Source of the DNA: Akkermansiaceae bacterium
GTDB lineage: Bacteria > Verrucomicrobiota > Verrucomicrobiia > Verrucomicrobiales > Akkermansiaceae
DNA: 55,768 nt
Assembly: GCA_022424905.1 (NCBI GenBank)
Contig: JAKMGP010000184.1
Location: 1 to 55,768 of the forward strand
Direction of reading: 5' to 3'
Shown in pieces: positions 1 to 10,277 of the stretch. The translations under genes and the position numbers were made by a program. The notes beneath the pieces are model-generated. The model did not search any database. It saw only the letters and a list, made by a program, of their open reading frames with translations, and had not been told where the DNA came from. The stretch's first letter is position 1; each line of letters begins with the position of its first letter.

Positions 1-2
1 TG

Positions 3-1148
3 TTTGATCGCTTTGAAGTCCCCAGTCCCCGGGGAAAGATGGCAGGAACAGCTGAAGAGGCGGAAGCCATCGCAAAAGAAATTGGTTCGGACCTTTTGGT
101 GGTCAAGGCTCAGGTCCACGCAGGGGGGCGGGGAAAAGGCACCTTCAAAAATGGATTTGAAGGGGGAGTTCATCTCACCAAAGATCCCGTTGTGATCGGC
201 GAAATTGCGGGCAAGATGATCGGTGAAACTCTCGTGACCAAGCAGACTGGCGACGAAGGGCGACTTGTCCGAAAGGTCATGGTTGCCGACGCGGTTGAGA
301 TTGAGCACGAATATTATCTTTCGCTCCTCATGGACCGCGACACGAGCCGTCCTGTAATTGTCGCCTCGACTGAGGGTGGGATGGATATCGAGGAGGTTGC
401 TGAAAATCGGCCTGAAAAAATCATCAAGCAACTCGTTCACCCGCTCGCTGGCCTTCAGCCTTATGAAGTTCGTAAGCTCACAGCGGCCCTCGGGTTTAAG
501 GGCGGAGCTGCCAAGGAATTCAGCAAACTTCTTAAAAATCTCTACAAGCTCTTTCTTAGCCTTGATTGCGACATGGTCGAAATCAACCCGCTTGTTGAAA
601 CTAAGGACGGACAGGTTCTCGCCCTCGATGCAAAGTTCGGTTTCGATGATAATGCGCTTTATCGTCACCCTGAGGTTCTCGCTTATCGCGATACCGAAGA
701 AGAGGATCCTCGCGAAGTTGCTGCTTCGGAGTTTGACCTTAGCTACATCGGGCTTGATGGAAACATTGCCTGTCTCGTGAACGGGGCTGGTTTAGCGATG
801 GCAACTATGGATGCTATTAAGTTTGCGGGTGGTGATCCTGCCAACTTTCTTGATGTCGGTGGTGGTGCTACAAAAGAGCAGGTCGTGGGTGCCTTCAATA
901 TCATCCAATCTGACGCCAAGGTCGAAGCGATTTTAATTAATATTTTCGGCGGGATCATGGACTGCAACGTCATTGCAGAGGGCGTGGTAGCGGCAGTTCA
1001 AGAGACAGGACTTAAGCTGCCTCTTATCGTTCGTCTTGAAGGAAATAACGTGACTGCTGGTCGCGAAACACTTTCCGCTTCCGGCCTCGCTATCACTGGC
1101 GCGGACGATCTCGCAGATGCTGCCAAAAAGGCTGTCGCTTCTGTCTAA
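3..1148 (+). CDS. sucC: Succinate-CoA ligase beta subunit (5' end outside window)
   Basis: Beta subunit of succinyl-CoA synthetase, which makes ATP or GTP from succinyl-CoA in the TCA cycle together with the SucD alpha subunit. The reading frame is open from the first bases ([20 protein letters not shown]), so the ATG at 39 is internal and only about ten N-terminal residues are missing. The N-terminal ATP-grasp part shows the [12 protein letters not shown] glycine-rich segment and [10 protein letters not shown]. The C-terminal ligase domain shows the GGGA and [10 protein letters not shown] stretches. Length and motif order match the family. sucD follows after 23 bp in the same direction, the usual sucCD operon. 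Identification is secure; the NTP specificity cannot be read from the sequence. Confidence 0.96.
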   Translation, partial: FDRFEVPSPRGKMAGTAEEAEAIAKEIGSDLLVVKAQVHAGGRGKGTFKNGFEGGVHLTKDPVVIGEIAGKMIGETLVTKQTGDEGRLVRKVMVADAVEIEHEYYLSLLMDRDTSRPVIVASTEGGMDIEEVAENRPEKIIKQLVHPLAGLQPYEVRKLTAALGFKGGAAKEFSKLLKNLYKLFLSLDCDMVEINPLVETKDGQVLALDAKFGFDDNALYRHPEVLAYRDTEEEDPREVAASEFDLSYIGLDGNIACLVNGAGLAMATMDAIKFAGGDPANFLDVGGGATKEQVVGAFNIIQSDAKVEAILINIFGGIMDCNVIAEGVVAAVQETGLKLPLIVRLEGNNVTAGRETLSASGLAITGADDLADAAKKAVASV

Positions 1149-1171
1149 ATTCCAAACTGAATTATAAAAAG

Positions 1172-2077
1172 ATGTCTATTCTCGTTAATGCAGACACCAA
1201 GGTTTTGGTGCAAGGAATCACTGGTGGGTTTGGCGGACGCCATGCCGGACTGAGTCTCGAATATGGGACCTCACTTGTTGCTGGAGTAACTCCGGGGAAA
1301 GGAGGGAAAACTTTCGATCATGGCGATCACAGTGTTCCCGTTTTTGATACCGTTGCTGATGCGGTGAAAGAAAGTGGAGCAACAACCTCGGCGATTTTCG
1401 TGCCGCCGCCATTTGCAGCTGATGCCATCCTTGAAGCGGTCGATGCTGGTGTTGACCTAATTGTTGCGATTACAGAAGGCATTCCCGTGATGGATATGAT
1501 GAGGGTAAAGGAATATATGCGCGGATCTAGAACTCGCCTCATTGGACCCAACTGTCCTGGCGTCGTGACTCCTGGAGGTGGTCCTGACTCCACCGGAGGC
1601 TGCCGTATTGGAATAGCGCCAGGTTACATTCACAAGAAAGGAAACGTTGGTATTCTTTCTCGTTCTGGAACGCTCACCTACGAAGCTGTTTGGCAGGTGA
1701 CGTCACTCGGCTATGGGCAAAGTACTTGCGTCGGAATTGGAGGGGACCCTATTAATGGGACTTCCCATCTCGATATCATAAAGCTTTTCAACGAAGACCC
1801 CGAGACTGAGGCGATTATCATGATCGGCGAAATTGGGGGTTCAGCCGAAGAAGAGGCGGCTGCTTGGATCAAAGAAAACTGCAAGAAACCTGTCGCTGGA
1901 TTCATCGCTGGGGCAACTGCGCCGCCGGGACGCCGCATGGGTCACGCTGGAGCAATCGTTTCAGGTGGCCAGGGGACTGCTGAAGCAAAGAAGGCTGCTA
2001 TGGCTGACGCTGGTATTGTCGTAGCTGAGACTCCTTCCGAGATGGGATCGGCTCTTCTCCAAGCATGGGGTAAGTAG
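1172..2077 (+). CDS. sucD: Succinate-CoA ligase alpha subunit
   Basis: Alpha subunit of succinyl-CoA synthetase, carrying the CoA-binding Rossmann domain and the phosphohistidine. The start of the 301-residue protein ([17 protein letters not shown]) is the standard CoA-binding N-terminus. The phosphorylated histidine is expected at His258 in [16 protein letters not shown]. The segment [12 protein letters not shown] is also characteristic, and a slightly expanded Gly-rich loop follows it near residues 135-143. It lies 23 bp after sucC and is closed by a strong intrinsic terminator about 20 bp downstream, so sucCD probably ends a transcription unit here. No clear Shine-Dalgarno sequence precedes the ATG (upstream bases aattataaaaag). 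Confidence 0.97.
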   Translation: MSILVNADTKVLVQGITGGFGGRHAGLSLEYGTSLVAGVTPGKGGKTFDHGDHSVPVFDTVADAVKESGATTSAIFVPPPFAADAILEAVDAGVDLIVAITEGIPVMDMMRVKEYMRGSRTRLIGPNCPGVVTPGGGPDSTGGCRIGIAPGYIHKKGNVGILSRSGTLTYEAVWQVTSLGYGQSTCVGIGGDPINGTSHLDIIKLFNEDPETEAIIMIGEIGGSAEEEAAAWIKENCKKPVAGFIAGATAPPGRRMGHAGAIVSGGQGTAEAKKAAMADAGIVVAETPSEMGSALLQAWGK

Positions 2078-2097
2078 GGTGATCTAATTTTTCAAAG

Positions 2098-2131
2098 GCG
2101 TGATTGGGCTGAGTCCTAATCGCGCTTTTTT
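2098..2131 (+). terminator. Intrinsic terminator after sucCD
   Basis: The arm at 2098-2108 pairs with 2115-2125 as an 11-bp stem containing two G-U wobbles, around the 6-nt loop ctgagt. Six T follow at 2126-2131. It sits about 20 bp after the sucD stop codon and points the right way to end that operon. Confidence 0.85.
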
Positions 2132-2270
2132 ACATTTCAGGCGAGCATCAGAAAATTGGTTTGTCTATGTGATTTCAACAAGAACCGCAAAAAACAAGAA
2201 GGTTTCTTTTGAGACGCTTTCGTGACTCCAGAGAGAATTCCCAAGGATAAAGATTTAACTTCAAACTCTT

Positions 2271-2516
2271 TTACCACAGGGGGATCTGCTTATCTTCCTC
2301 ATTTTCTTTTCGAGCGGGGGCCGTAATGAGATCCAGATCAAGAATCAGATCAAGGGAAGCCCTTTCTTCTTCTTCGAGAATCTCGCGGAGGTGCACTCTC
2401 CACATCTTTGCATCCCCACCTTGCTTGCGAGATAATTGTTCGGCCCATTGGCTTAGCACTCCGCTGGCGTTTGCCCTCTTACGGATTTTTGCGAGCCAAG
2501 AATTGTAGGTTTTCAT
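2271..2516 (-). CDS. Small hypothetical protein, charged C-terminus
   Basis: An 81-residue frame starting MKTYNSWLAKIRKRANASG, with a middle section rich in Trp, Arg and Glu (WAEQLSRKQGG, MWRVHLREILEEEERA) and an acidic/basic tail. I do not recognise the family. Reasons to call it real: amphipathic helical composition, a clean gap between the sucD terminator and the divergent aminopeptidase P gene, and no better frame on either strand. The frame extends upstream to an ATG at 2561, but the internal ATG at 2516 gives the more natural N-terminus. No signal peptide or membrane segment is visible. Confidence 0.5.
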   Translation of the reverse strand: MKTYNSWLAKIRKRANASGVLSQWAEQLSRKQGGDAKMWRVHLREILEEEERASLDLILDLDLITAPARKENEEDKQIPLW

Positions 2517-2708
2517 GAGGGAAGGGGCTAGAGAATGATCAAGGAGAGGCCAAATTGCCAAGTGGAATTGAATACGCTCGATCTGAAAGTGTTTCGCTCA
2601 ATAAACATAGCTATATTTTCGGGCGGCGTTACTAAAGATAAGGAAATGAATCAGGTAAGTTGTAGTACACTCTTGCCAGATTGGTTTAAAACGAGTGCAT
2701 TAATACAT

Positions 2709-3998
2709 ATGCGCTACGAAGCTATCGATCCTCAGTTTTTTGTCCGTAATCGTGAGCGATTGCTTCAGAATCTAAAGCCGAATAGTTTGGTTGTTATTCA
2801 TGCCAATGATATTTTCCCAACCAATGCCGATGGGACGATGACTTTCCGTCAAAACAACGATTTGTTCTATTTGACCGGTGTTGATCAGGAAGAGACAGTT
2901 TTGATTTTAAGTCCGGATGCGGCGCTTGAGGAAGACCGGGCAATTCTATTTGTTAGAGAGACTTCCGAACAAATCGCGATCTGGGAAGGAGATAAACTAA
3001 GTAAGGAGCAGGCGACTGAGGCTTCCGGGATGAAAAATATCCAGTGGACTGATGCGTTTGAGCCGGCTTTTCGTCGCCTCGCGTTACAAGCCGAGAATAT
3101 TTACCTACACACCAACGAATATGTAGCGGCCTCACAAATTGTAGAAACTCGTAATCGTCGCTTTATTAGCAGGTGTCAGGAGCTTTATCCATTGCACAAT
3201 TATGAGCGGGTGGCGGTGCCTCTGCAGCAGCTTCGCATGGTCAAAGATCCAGAGGAGATCAAATTTCTTCAGAAGGCAATCGATATCACGGAGGCGGGAT
3301 TCCGCCGGGTTCTTAAATTTCTTAAGCCCGGAGTTGGGGAGTGGGAACTGGAGGCCGAATATCTTCATGAATTTGTCCGAAGCAAGTCGCGGGGATTCTC
3401 CTATTCTCCGATCATCGGTTCCGGAAAAAATGCCTGTGCGCTCCATTATCTGGATAACGATGATATTTGTGAGGACGGTGAAATGGTTCTGATGGATGTG
3501 GGAGCTGAATATGGAAATTGGAACGCCGACATGACGCGGACGGTCCCCGTGAATGGAAAGTTTTCACCGCGACAAAAAGATGTTTATGAGGCCGTTCTTC
3601 GAGTGATGTGGGGTGCAAATGATATTCTTCGTCCTGGCCTTACTCCAAGTGAATATCAGAAACAGGTTCTTGAAATTATGGAAAAAGAGTTGATCGGCCT
3701 TGGGTTGATCGATGCTGAAGAGGCCAAGAAGCAAGATAAGTCCAAGAAATTGGTGAAAAAATATTTCATGCACGGGACTTCCCATCACCTGGGTTTGGAT
3801 GTTCACGATGTATTCCCTGCGAATGCTCCGTACGCAGTCGGGCAGGTTCTTACGATCGAGCCCGGGATCTATATTCCTGAAGAGGATTTGGGTGTCCGAA
3901 TCGAGAATGACGTCATGATTGGCGAAGCCGATAATGTTAATATGTTTGCCAATTTCCCAACGACGGTAGAGGAGATAGAAGCGGCGATGGCTGAGTAA
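2709..3998 (+). CDS. pepP: Xaa-Pro aminopeptidase (aminopeptidase P)
   Basis: Metallopeptidase of family M24B that removes the N-terminal residue from peptides with proline in second position. The protein has 429 residues from the ATG at 2709 (MRYEAIDPQFF). It carries an AMP_N domain over about residues 1-135 and a pita-bread catalytic domain after about residue 180. Expected dimetal ligands are all present: Asp263 and Asp274 (MDVGAEYGNWNADMT), His359 (HGTSHHLGLDVHD), Glu384 (EPGIYIP) and Glu399 (RIENDV). A Lys-rich loop near 340-351 is the only oddity. The open frame runs 58 codons further upstream, but that extension is not family-like. It is divergent from the small gene at 2271 and convergent with glnD. 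Confidence 0.93.
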   Translation: MRYEAIDPQFFVRNRERLLQNLKPNSLVVIHANDIFPTNADGTMTFRQNNDLFYLTGVDQEETVLILSPDAALEEDRAILFVRETSEQIAIWEGDKLSKEQATEASGMKNIQWTDAFEPAFRRLALQAENIYLHTNEYVAASQIVETRNRRFISRCQELYPLHNYERVAVPLQQLRMVKDPEEIKFLQKAIDITEAGFRRVLKFLKPGVGEWELEAEYLHEFVRSKSRGFSYSPIIGSGKNACALHYLDNDDICEDGEMVLMDVGAEYGNWNADMTRTVPVNGKFSPRQKDVYEAVLRVMWGANDILRPGLTPSEYQKQVLEIMEKELIGLGLIDAEEAKKQDKSKKLVKKYFMHGTSHHLGLDVHDVFPANAPYAVGQVLTIEPGIYIPEEDLGVRIENDVMIGEADNVNMFANFPTTVEEIEAAMAE

Positions 3999-4081
3999 GG
4001 ATAGGAGCGGTTAATCCGATTCTTCAGATCCGCCTTTTTGACCCAGTGTTGCGTTTCTTTCTTATTCGGTTGAGCCTTAAT

Positions 4082-6790
4082 CTAGGTCAGCAAGTTTTTG
4101 AGATCGTGCTCAAGTCGATCAATAGCATCTTGGTCAGTCAGTTTTTTCCCGTCTGGGGTACTGACATAGATCGAGTCGAGGGCGGCTCCTTTCTCGGTGC
4201 AGATGCGTGAGTGTACTGTAACGAGATTATGGTCGTTCACAGTTTTAAGAACATCGTGGAGGAGTGCGATACGATCGAGGGCTTGAAGTTCGATCACGGT
4301 ATAGTGTGGATCGAGATTATTACTGGTCCAGGCCCGGACGGGGAACTCGAAGATCTGCTTTGTTTCGGGTTTAAGGAAATTTTCCTTCTTCTTGAGGTAT
4401 TTGGCAGGCTCGTAATCTTCCTGATGGTTGATTTCGTAGAGGGTTGCGACAACGGACTTTTTAGTGTTGTTGTTGGTGATCGCCTTGAAATCGTCATTGC
4501 AGACGCGGAAGAGGTCTAGGACAATCCCGTCTGGACGTGTGTAGACATCTGCAGAGAGAATATTGAGCTGGTGGGTTGCGAGGGCGCAGCAGGTCTTTTC
4601 CAAGAGACGATGGGAATTTTGGCTGACAATGATGAGCTCACTATAACCAAATTTGGACCGCTCAATCCACTGGACCGCGCACTCGAAAGGGGTGTTAGGT
4701 CTTCGTTTTCGCCGATCGATATATTGCCAGAGTGCGACAATATGCTTGGAAATACTTTTCTTACTTCGATACCGGAAGTAACGCTTCGGCATGAGCTTGG
4801 AGTGCTCGTCGAAAATCGCGTGATATTTTTCTTTTAGCCCTGATTTAATTTCAGTGAGAGTCTCTTTAACCTCTTGATTAACTTCCTCTTTTTCCGCTGT
4901 CATTCCTTCAAGAATGAACTCGCGGGTATTGCGGTAGAGCTGTAGAATGAGGGTTTCCTTCCATGGTGACCAAGCTTCCTCATTAGTCCCGTTGGAATCC
5001 GCGTATGTGAAGAGAAGAAGAGCATCAAGACGGTGCCGATCTCTCATGATTTCGGCAAACTCCCGAATGACTTCAGGGTCATCGATATTTTTCTTCGTTG
5101 CGAACCTCCACAAGGTGAGGTGATGGTCGACAAGGAACATGATAAGTGCACGGCGTCCACCTGATATTTTAAGGCGCTTGCAAAGTCGGGCTGCTAGAAT
5201 GGCAGAGCCGTCGATATGCTCGCGGACGTTTTCTGCCCTGCCGGTATCGTGTAAAATTAGGGCAACGAAAAGAGCGTATGGATCAGGGTGCTTTACGAAA
5301 AGATCGCGATAGATTTCGTGTTTCGGGTCCTCGTCGTCGACTAGATTATCCAGCTGATCAATGCAACGTAGGGTGTGTTCATCGGCGGTATATCTGTGGA
5401 AGAATTCGTGCTGGACGAGGCAATCAAGTGCCCCAAATTCGGGGATATATCTCCCCAGGACTCCGCAGCGGTGCATCAGTCGAAGAGTTCGGGCGACTTG
5501 GCCCTTTTTCTCAAGGATCTCCCGGAACGCATCACGATTTTCAACTCGCATGCGGAACGATTTATCAATGAAGATCCAACTGGCTTTGATGAGCTTCCGA
5601 AGAGAGGGGGAAGGGGTAAGGTCGTATTTTTGGCAGTAAGCGAAAAGTCTGATCAGGCGATTGGGGTTTTCCTCAAAGATTGTTTTGCGGCGAGGAAAAA
5701 GTCGCTTGTCCCGGATGGTGTAATCGTCAAGTGACCTAATTTTCTTTTTGATCAAGCCGAAGGTTAACTTAGAGCGAAGACCGTATTGTTGTCCCTCGTC
5801 ATGTTGGAGTTCGAAAATCTCGAAGACTGATTTGGTGTGATTGTAGACGTTTCGAGCGTGGGTATAATAGTCCTTCATGAAACACTCAATGCGGCGAAGG
5901 ATGGATTTTTGAGGGTAGCCAAATTCATTGGCGACTATGCCCTGAAAACGAAGGGTTAGGATGTCGTTACCTTTGTCATGGTAATGAAGCGCGTTTCTGA
6001 CCCGATGGAGGAAGTTAAAAGCGTCCTTTAGTTCACGCCTTGCAAGGCGGCTGAGGATGCGCCTGGAAACAAGCTCAGTCATCGAACGGGTTCCGGCTTC
6101 GGCATCGATGATCCACTCTAAGTTGTGGTAGTCACGGAGAGTGCCGGGGCTATCTTTTATATTAGGTTCTTGAAGAAAAACTGTATGTGACCATTTAGCA
6201 TGGCGTGATGTGATATCTGATCGCCGTTCGTCAAAAAAGGCCTCCTTATCTTTCTCAATGCAGACCTTCCGGAAACGATCCTGAAATTTCTGAAATAATT
6301 CCTGTGGTCCAATGATCAAGCGGGCATCGAAAAGGGCGGTCCGAGACTGTGGTTCGAGTCTTGCTTCGTTCAGACACTCTGTGATTGAACGAGTTGAAGG
6401 TAGAAATTTGAAGCCCAGATCCCATACTGTGTTTTGTAATTCACAAATGATTTCGGAGACTCGCTTTGAAACTTTGCTGGAAGGAACTGAAGTCAGAAAG
6501 AGGAGGTCGACATCCGACCCCGGATTCATGATGCCCCGACCGTATCCGCCACTGGCGACAAGAGCGAGGCTACTCAATTCTTCGTCCTCTTTTAGCAAAG
6601 AGAGTAAGAGAGTTCTCAAAAGATGATCGATGGCTTCTGAGTGAGCTTGGGCGTGCGTTAGGCCTGCTTCACCCGCAAGATGGCGGTTGTGAAGTCTTCC
6701 ATTCCAGTCTTTTAGATTTGATTTTAGAAAAACGAGTCTCTCTTGGGGGGATAGCTCGCGTAGATGGTCCGCTTTGAGATCGTGGGGCAC
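4082..6790 (-). CDS. glnD: [Protein-PII] uridylyltransferase / uridylyl-removing enzyme
   Basis: Bifunctional nitrogen sensor that uridylylates or deuridylylates PII according to glutamine level. At 902 residues it has the full family architecture. The nucleotidyltransferase domain shows SGGYGRGIMNPGSDVDLLFLT, with the catalytic pair Asp93/Asp95. A GlnD helical linker follows. The HD domain includes His467-region HEFFHRYTADEHT and the pair His514-Asp515 in LILHDTGRAENVREH. Two C-terminal ACT regions lie near 715-790 and 830-902. The start is a GTG at 6790. It is the last gene of a minus-strand run after the L,D-transpeptidase (16-bp gap), with which no functional link is obvious. Confidence 0.93.
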   Translation of the reverse strand: MPHDLKADHLRELSPQERLVFLKSNLKDWNGRLHNRHLAGEAGLTHAQAHSEAIDHLLRTLLLSLLKEDEELSSLALVASGGYGRGIMNPGSDVDLLFLTSVPSSKVSKRVSEIICELQNTVWDLGFKFLPSTRSITECLNEARLEPQSRTALFDARLIIGPQELFQKFQDRFRKVCIEKDKEAFFDERRSDITSRHAKWSHTVFLQEPNIKDSPGTLRDYHNLEWIIDAEAGTRSMTELVSRRILSRLARRELKDAFNFLHRVRNALHYHDKGNDILTLRFQGIVANEFGYPQKSILRRIECFMKDYYTHARNVYNHTKSVFEIFELQHDEGQQYGLRSKLTFGLIKKKIRSLDDYTIRDKRLFPRRKTIFEENPNRLIRLFAYCQKYDLTPSPSLRKLIKASWIFIDKSFRMRVENRDAFREILEKKGQVARTLRLMHRCGVLGRYIPEFGALDCLVQHEFFHRYTADEHTLRCIDQLDNLVDDEDPKHEIYRDLFVKHPDPYALFVALILHDTGRAENVREHIDGSAILAARLCKRLKISGGRRALIMFLVDHHLTLWRFATKKNIDDPEVIREFAEIMRDRHRLDALLLFTYADSNGTNEEAWSPWKETLILQLYRNTREFILEGMTAEKEEVNQEVKETLTEIKSGLKEKYHAIFDEHSKLMPKRYFRYRSKKSISKHIVALWQYIDRRKRRPNTPFECAVQWIERSKFGYSELIIVSQNSHRLLEKTCCALATHQLNILSADVYTRPDGIVLDLFRVCNDDFKAITNNNTKKSVVATLYEINHQEDYEPAKYLKKKENFLKPETKQIFEFPVRAWTSNNLDPHYTVIELQALDRIALLHDVLKTVNDHNLVTVHSRICTEKGAALDSIYVSTPDGKKLTDQDAIDRLEHDLKNLLT

Positions 6791-6806
6791 AGGAGAGTGT
6801 GGTGGA

Positions 6807-7463
6807 TTACCAGCGGGTTGGGTTAATACGGCTCCAAATACTGTTACGGGTGTAATAGGTCCGGCCTGCAGGAGTGGTGCGAAGTGACCCGCGAATAATC
6901 TTCACCTCGGTTCCTTCGCTAACACGACGATAGAGATCAATGATGTCTTTGGATTTCATACGAATACAGCCATACGAAACGGGGCGACCAATCTCCTTCT
7001 CTACCGGGGTGCCGTGGATATAAATGAGGCGGCGGAAGGTATTAAGATTGTGACTTTCTTTGCCACTGAGCCAGAGGATACGGGTTACGATCGGATCTCG
7101 TCCTTTGGCATTTGGCTTCAAAATCACTCCGGTCTGACGGCGGCTCTTGAAGACGGCGCCTTCCGGTGCTCCTTTGCCAATTTTCATTGCAATGACATGG
7201 TTTCCAAGAGGAGTGCGATAGCTGCCGGATTGGCTGCCAAGGCCAAACTTAGAAGTTGAAACGGGGTAAGCCTTAATAGGTTCTCCGTTTTTTACTACGA
7301 GAATCTTTTGGTCGCGGACGCTAATAACCATCTTGTTTTTGAGGCCACGCGCCGGAGTGGAACTTACATCAACCGATGGAATAGAACTTACATCAATCGA
7401 TGGACTACAACTTGAAAAGAGGAAGGAGAGAGTTGTCAGGAGGGCACAAGCAATCGATTTCAT
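6807..7463 (-). CDS. L,D-transpeptidase (YkuD) lipoprotein
   Basis: A 218-residue exported cell-wall enzyme predicted to form or remodel 3-3 peptidoglycan cross-links or attach proteins to peptidoglycan. The N-terminus is a lipoprotein signal with lipobox LFSSC (lipidated Cys19). A short Ser/Pro linker with a near-duplicate (DVSSIPS, DVSSTPA) follows. The YkuD domain starts near residue 45 (ISVRDQKILVVKNGEPIKAYPVST) and contains the catalytic set His150 (YIHGTP) and Cys166 (SYGCIRMKSKDI). It lies between a membrane glycosyltransferase (43-bp gap) and glnD (16-bp gap), all minus strand. Confidence 0.88.
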   Translation of the reverse strand: MKSIACALLTTLSFLFSSCSPSIDVSSIPSVDVSSTPARGLKNKMVISVRDQKILVVKNGEPIKAYPVSTSKFGLGSQSGSYRTPLGNHVIAMKIGKGAPEGAVFKSRRQTGVILKPNAKGRDPIVTRILWLSGKESHNLNTFRRLIYIHGTPVEKEIGRPVSYGCIRMKSKDIIDLYRRVSEGTEVKIIRGSLRTTPAGRTYYTRNSIWSRINPTRW

Positions 7464-7506
7464 GAATCGCGTGATTTAATCGTGAGATTGATTTGTGCCT
7501 GATGGA

Positions 7507-9009
7507 TTAGTTTTCTCTCGAGCTGGACGGAAGCAGTTGAGCGAAACTTGCCATTTGACCTAAAGAGTTTAGCGAGGTGTAAAAGAATCCTACAGGAAAA
7601 GGCAGCAATAGGATTGCGGAAGGCCAATTTCCTTGCAGCGCGGCATCAATGACCACAAAGAGGAAAAAGAAGCCAAAAAGAAGCTCCACGATTGGAGTGA
7701 GGCTCTTGAGGGCCTTGTAGCGACTTTTTTTGATTTCCATCTTCTTCTTTCCTTCGATGCCATACTTTGGAGTGCGGACAAATCCGGATTCGTGACCGAT
7801 CATGGCCTCAATGACTGCCTTGGCATTGTTGACTGCCATCCCGATACCCAGGGCAAGAAGAAGCGGAAGATAGCAGATTTCACGTATCCAAGTCTTGGGG
7901 TTTACAGCGCGTTGGGCCACAGCATAGAAGATGACAATGGAGATAGATGAGAAAAAGAAAATGGGAACGTGAACGAGCAGATTTCCCCAAAAACCGAATT
8001 CAGGTCCCCATTCATTTTTTGGGAAGATGAGAAAACAAAGAGCAATGAGCGCAAGGTAGGCGTAGTTTGCAGTTAGGTGTGCGGTAGCCTCAAGTTTTAC
8101 TGCGAGAGGAAATTTACTGCGCCAGATTGAAGGAAGACATTTTTTACAGCATTGAATAGAGCCTTTTGTCCACCGGTGCTGTTGGTTTTTAAATCCGGCC
8201 ATATCAACTGGAAGCTCAGCGGGGGTTTCCACTTCTTTAAGAAAGATGAATTTCCACCCCTTGAGTTGGGCGCGGTAGCTAAGGTCCATGTCCTCTGTAA
8301 GGGTGTCGTGCTCCCATCCTCCGGCGTCAACAATCGCTTGCTTACGCCAAATTCCACCGGTGCCGTTGAAGGTGAAGAATCGACCGGAACGATTACGGGC
8401 GGTTTGCTCAAGCTCAAGGTGGCCGTCCAGAAAAAGGGCCTGAACGCGTGTTAGGGCGTTATAGTTACGATTGAGGTGTCCCCATCGAGTTTGGACGAGA
8501 GCGATCTTGTCGTTGGTGAAATGGTGGATCGTTTCCTGAAGAAGATCAGAATTCGGGACGAAGTCGGCGTCGAGAATGAGAATGTATTCACCTTTCGCTT
8601 GTTCCATCCCATTTTCGAGGGCGCCAGCTTTGAAGCCAGTTCGGTCGGTGCGGTGAATGCATTCGGCGTCAAAGCCCTTATCGCGCAGGCGCGCTGCTCC
8701 GGCGCGGGAAATTTCAACAGTCTCATCGGTCGAATCATCGAGGATCTGGATTTCCATCTTTTCCTGAGGATAGTCGAGAGCAGCAACGGAATCGAGGAGG
8801 CGGTCAACAACGTGCATTTCATTGAAAACAGGAAGCTGAATCGTGACGAGGGGCATGGTTTTGAACTCTCGAGCAGGCGTGGGGCGTTTACGGCCGTGCT
8901 TGAAGTAGAGATAGATAATCGTCAGGCGATGGCACCCGTAACCGGCAAGGGCAAGAAGAACTGCCGTGTAAAGACCGAACCAGATCCAGGAGGAAACATC
9001 GTTTGACAT
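7507..9009 (-). CDS. Membrane glycosyltransferase family 2 (cellulose/mannan synthase-like)
   Basis: Processive-type inverting glycosyltransferase, 500 residues from the ATG at 9009. One N-terminal membrane helix (about 8-35) is followed by a GT-A domain opening with TIQLPVFNE. Catalytic and binding motifs are visible: DD near 91, DAD at 147-149, TED at 238-240 and QQHRW at 276-280. Several C-terminal membrane helices follow. The D, DxD, (T/E)D, QxxRW set is that of polymerising GT2 enzymes such as CslA-like mannan/glucan synthases. There is no PilZ domain. The product sugar cannot be told. The frame extends 19 codons upstream without a family-like sequence. Confidence 0.88.
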   Translation of the reverse strand: MSNDVSSWIWFGLYTAVLLALAGYGCHRLTIIYLYFKHGRKRPTPAREFKTMPLVTIQLPVFNEMHVVDRLLDSVAALDYPQEKMEIQILDDSTDETVEISRAGAARLRDKGFDAECIHRTDRTGFKAGALENGMEQAKGEYILILDADFVPNSDLLQETIHHFTNDKIALVQTRWGHLNRNYNALTRVQALFLDGHLELEQTARNRSGRFFTFNGTGGIWRKQAIVDAGGWEHDTLTEDMDLSYRAQLKGWKFIFLKEVETPAELPVDMAGFKNQQHRWTKGSIQCCKKCLPSIWRSKFPLAVKLEATAHLTANYAYLALIALCFLIFPKNEWGPEFGFWGNLLVHVPIFFFSSISIVIFYAVAQRAVNPKTWIREICYLPLLLALGIGMAVNNAKAVIEAMIGHESGFVRTPKYGIEGKKKMEIKKSRYKALKSLTPIVELLFGFFFLFVVIDAALQGNWPSAILLLPFPVGFFYTSLNSLGQMASFAQLLPSSSREN

Positions 9010-9225
9010 AAATTCTAGTGGTAAAATGTGTAAAGTGGGTAAACGGCAGTGGTTTGGATGGACCAAATTGTCGCCACGACGCTAAGTGGCGTTGCAAGAA
9101 TCATTGCTCTTGTCAAGACATTGAACAGGACGATCGGCCAATGCCAACCCTTGGGAATCCTACATTTTTACAGTTTTACTTAGAAAACCTCGACAAATGA
9201 GTGTTCTAAAGTTTTTGTCTGGATT

Positions 9226-10074
9226 ATGACAATCGACCCAGTTGGGGAATTTCGTTCAGTTTGGGGAGAGGGGCCAATTTGGTCCGATGATCGATTATTG
9301 TATGTCGATATCGAGTCACACAAAGTCGTTTCTTTTGAGCCAGAAAGCGGATTTGAGAAGATTTGGGATGTGGGGCAGCGGGTCGGAATGGTGGTTCCAA
9401 GAAAATCCGGAGGTTTGGTGATTGCCGGCGACGATGGTTTTGCTTTTGTTAATGAGGGAAATGGAGAGGTGACGGCGATTGCTGATCCCGAGCCGGAAAA
9501 AGAAAATAACCGTTTTAATGACGGGAAATGTGCGCCCGATGGGCATCTATTTGCTGGGACGATTAGTTTGGTCAAAAATGAAGGTGATGCCGACCTTTAC
9601 CGGCTTTCCCCTGATTTGAAGGTGACTAAGGCTTATGGTCCCGTGACAAATTCAAATGGGATTGTTTGGTCTGCTGATGGTGCGACTTGTTACTACATCG
9701 ATACTCCAACGAAGCAGGTGCTGGCTTTCGACTACTCAAATGGTCTTTTAAGTAATTCGCGTCGCGTTGTAGGACTCAACCACATTGATAGTTCACCCGA
9801 TGGCATGGCTATCGATGAAAATGGCCACCTTTGGATCGCTTTTTGTCATGGCGCTTGCGTGACCAGCTTTGATCCCGTGAGTGGCTACGAAGTCCAGCGG
9901 GTGGACTTACCCTGCCTAGAAACGACGTCTTGTGCCTTTGGTGGTCCGGACTTGAGGGATCTTTACGTGACTACCGGAGTTCATAAAACCGAGAAGGAGG
10001 AGCACGCGGGGAGGCTTTTTGTGATCAAGGGTCTCGGCGTAAAGGGCCAGCCGGCTCATTCTTTTGGTGGATAA
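9226..10074 (+). CDS. SMP-30/gluconolactonase/LRE family protein
   Basis: A 282-residue six-bladed beta-propeller of the SMP-30 family, which hydrolyses sugar lactones with one bound divalent metal. The family's metal ligands are all in place: Glu15 (VWGEGPIW), Asn98 (NNRFNDGKCAPDG), Asn144 (TNSNGIVWS) and Asp192 (IDSSPDGMAID). There is no signal peptide, so it is cytoplasmic. A lactonase fits the sugar dehydrogenases found later in the window, though it is 35 kb away. The exact lactone is unknown. No Shine-Dalgarno sequence is evident before the ATG. Confidence 0.9.
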   Translation: MTIDPVGEFRSVWGEGPIWSDDRLLYVDIESHKVVSFEPESGFEKIWDVGQRVGMVVPRKSGGLVIAGDDGFAFVNEGNGEVTAIADPEPEKENNRFNDGKCAPDGHLFAGTISLVKNEGDADLYRLSPDLKVTKAYGPVTNSNGIVWSADGATCYYIDTPTKQVLAFDYSNGLLSNSRRVVGLNHIDSSPDGMAIDENGHLWIAFCHGACVTSFDPVSGYEVQRVDLPCLETTSCAFGGPDLRDLYVTTGVHKTEKEEHAGRLFVIKGLGVKGQPAHSFGG

Positions 10075-10277
10075 ATTGCGCCGGTAATTGCGAACAGTCC
10101 CCATAAGCTGGATGGATCACCGCCTGTAAAACTAGAAATTTTGCTGTTGTGCGTTTCAGATCCGGTCTGAAGCGGGCGGGCTAATGGGAGCCCCTCCTCC
10201 ACAATGCTTCGGAAGATATTGAGCATCAGGGGCGTTTTGGGGCGAATGACCAAGAAAAACCGTCTCTAGGAAAGATT

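Noticed and set aside
4009-4040. Terminator between pepP and glnD
   Set aside because: Only a 4-bp GCGG/CCGC stem with a long unpaired interior precedes the T-run, too weak to call.
10056-10253. 65-codon minus-strand frame after the lactonase gene
   Set aside because: No recognisable family and no start signal; it overlaps the 3' end of a real gene. Left as uncalled.
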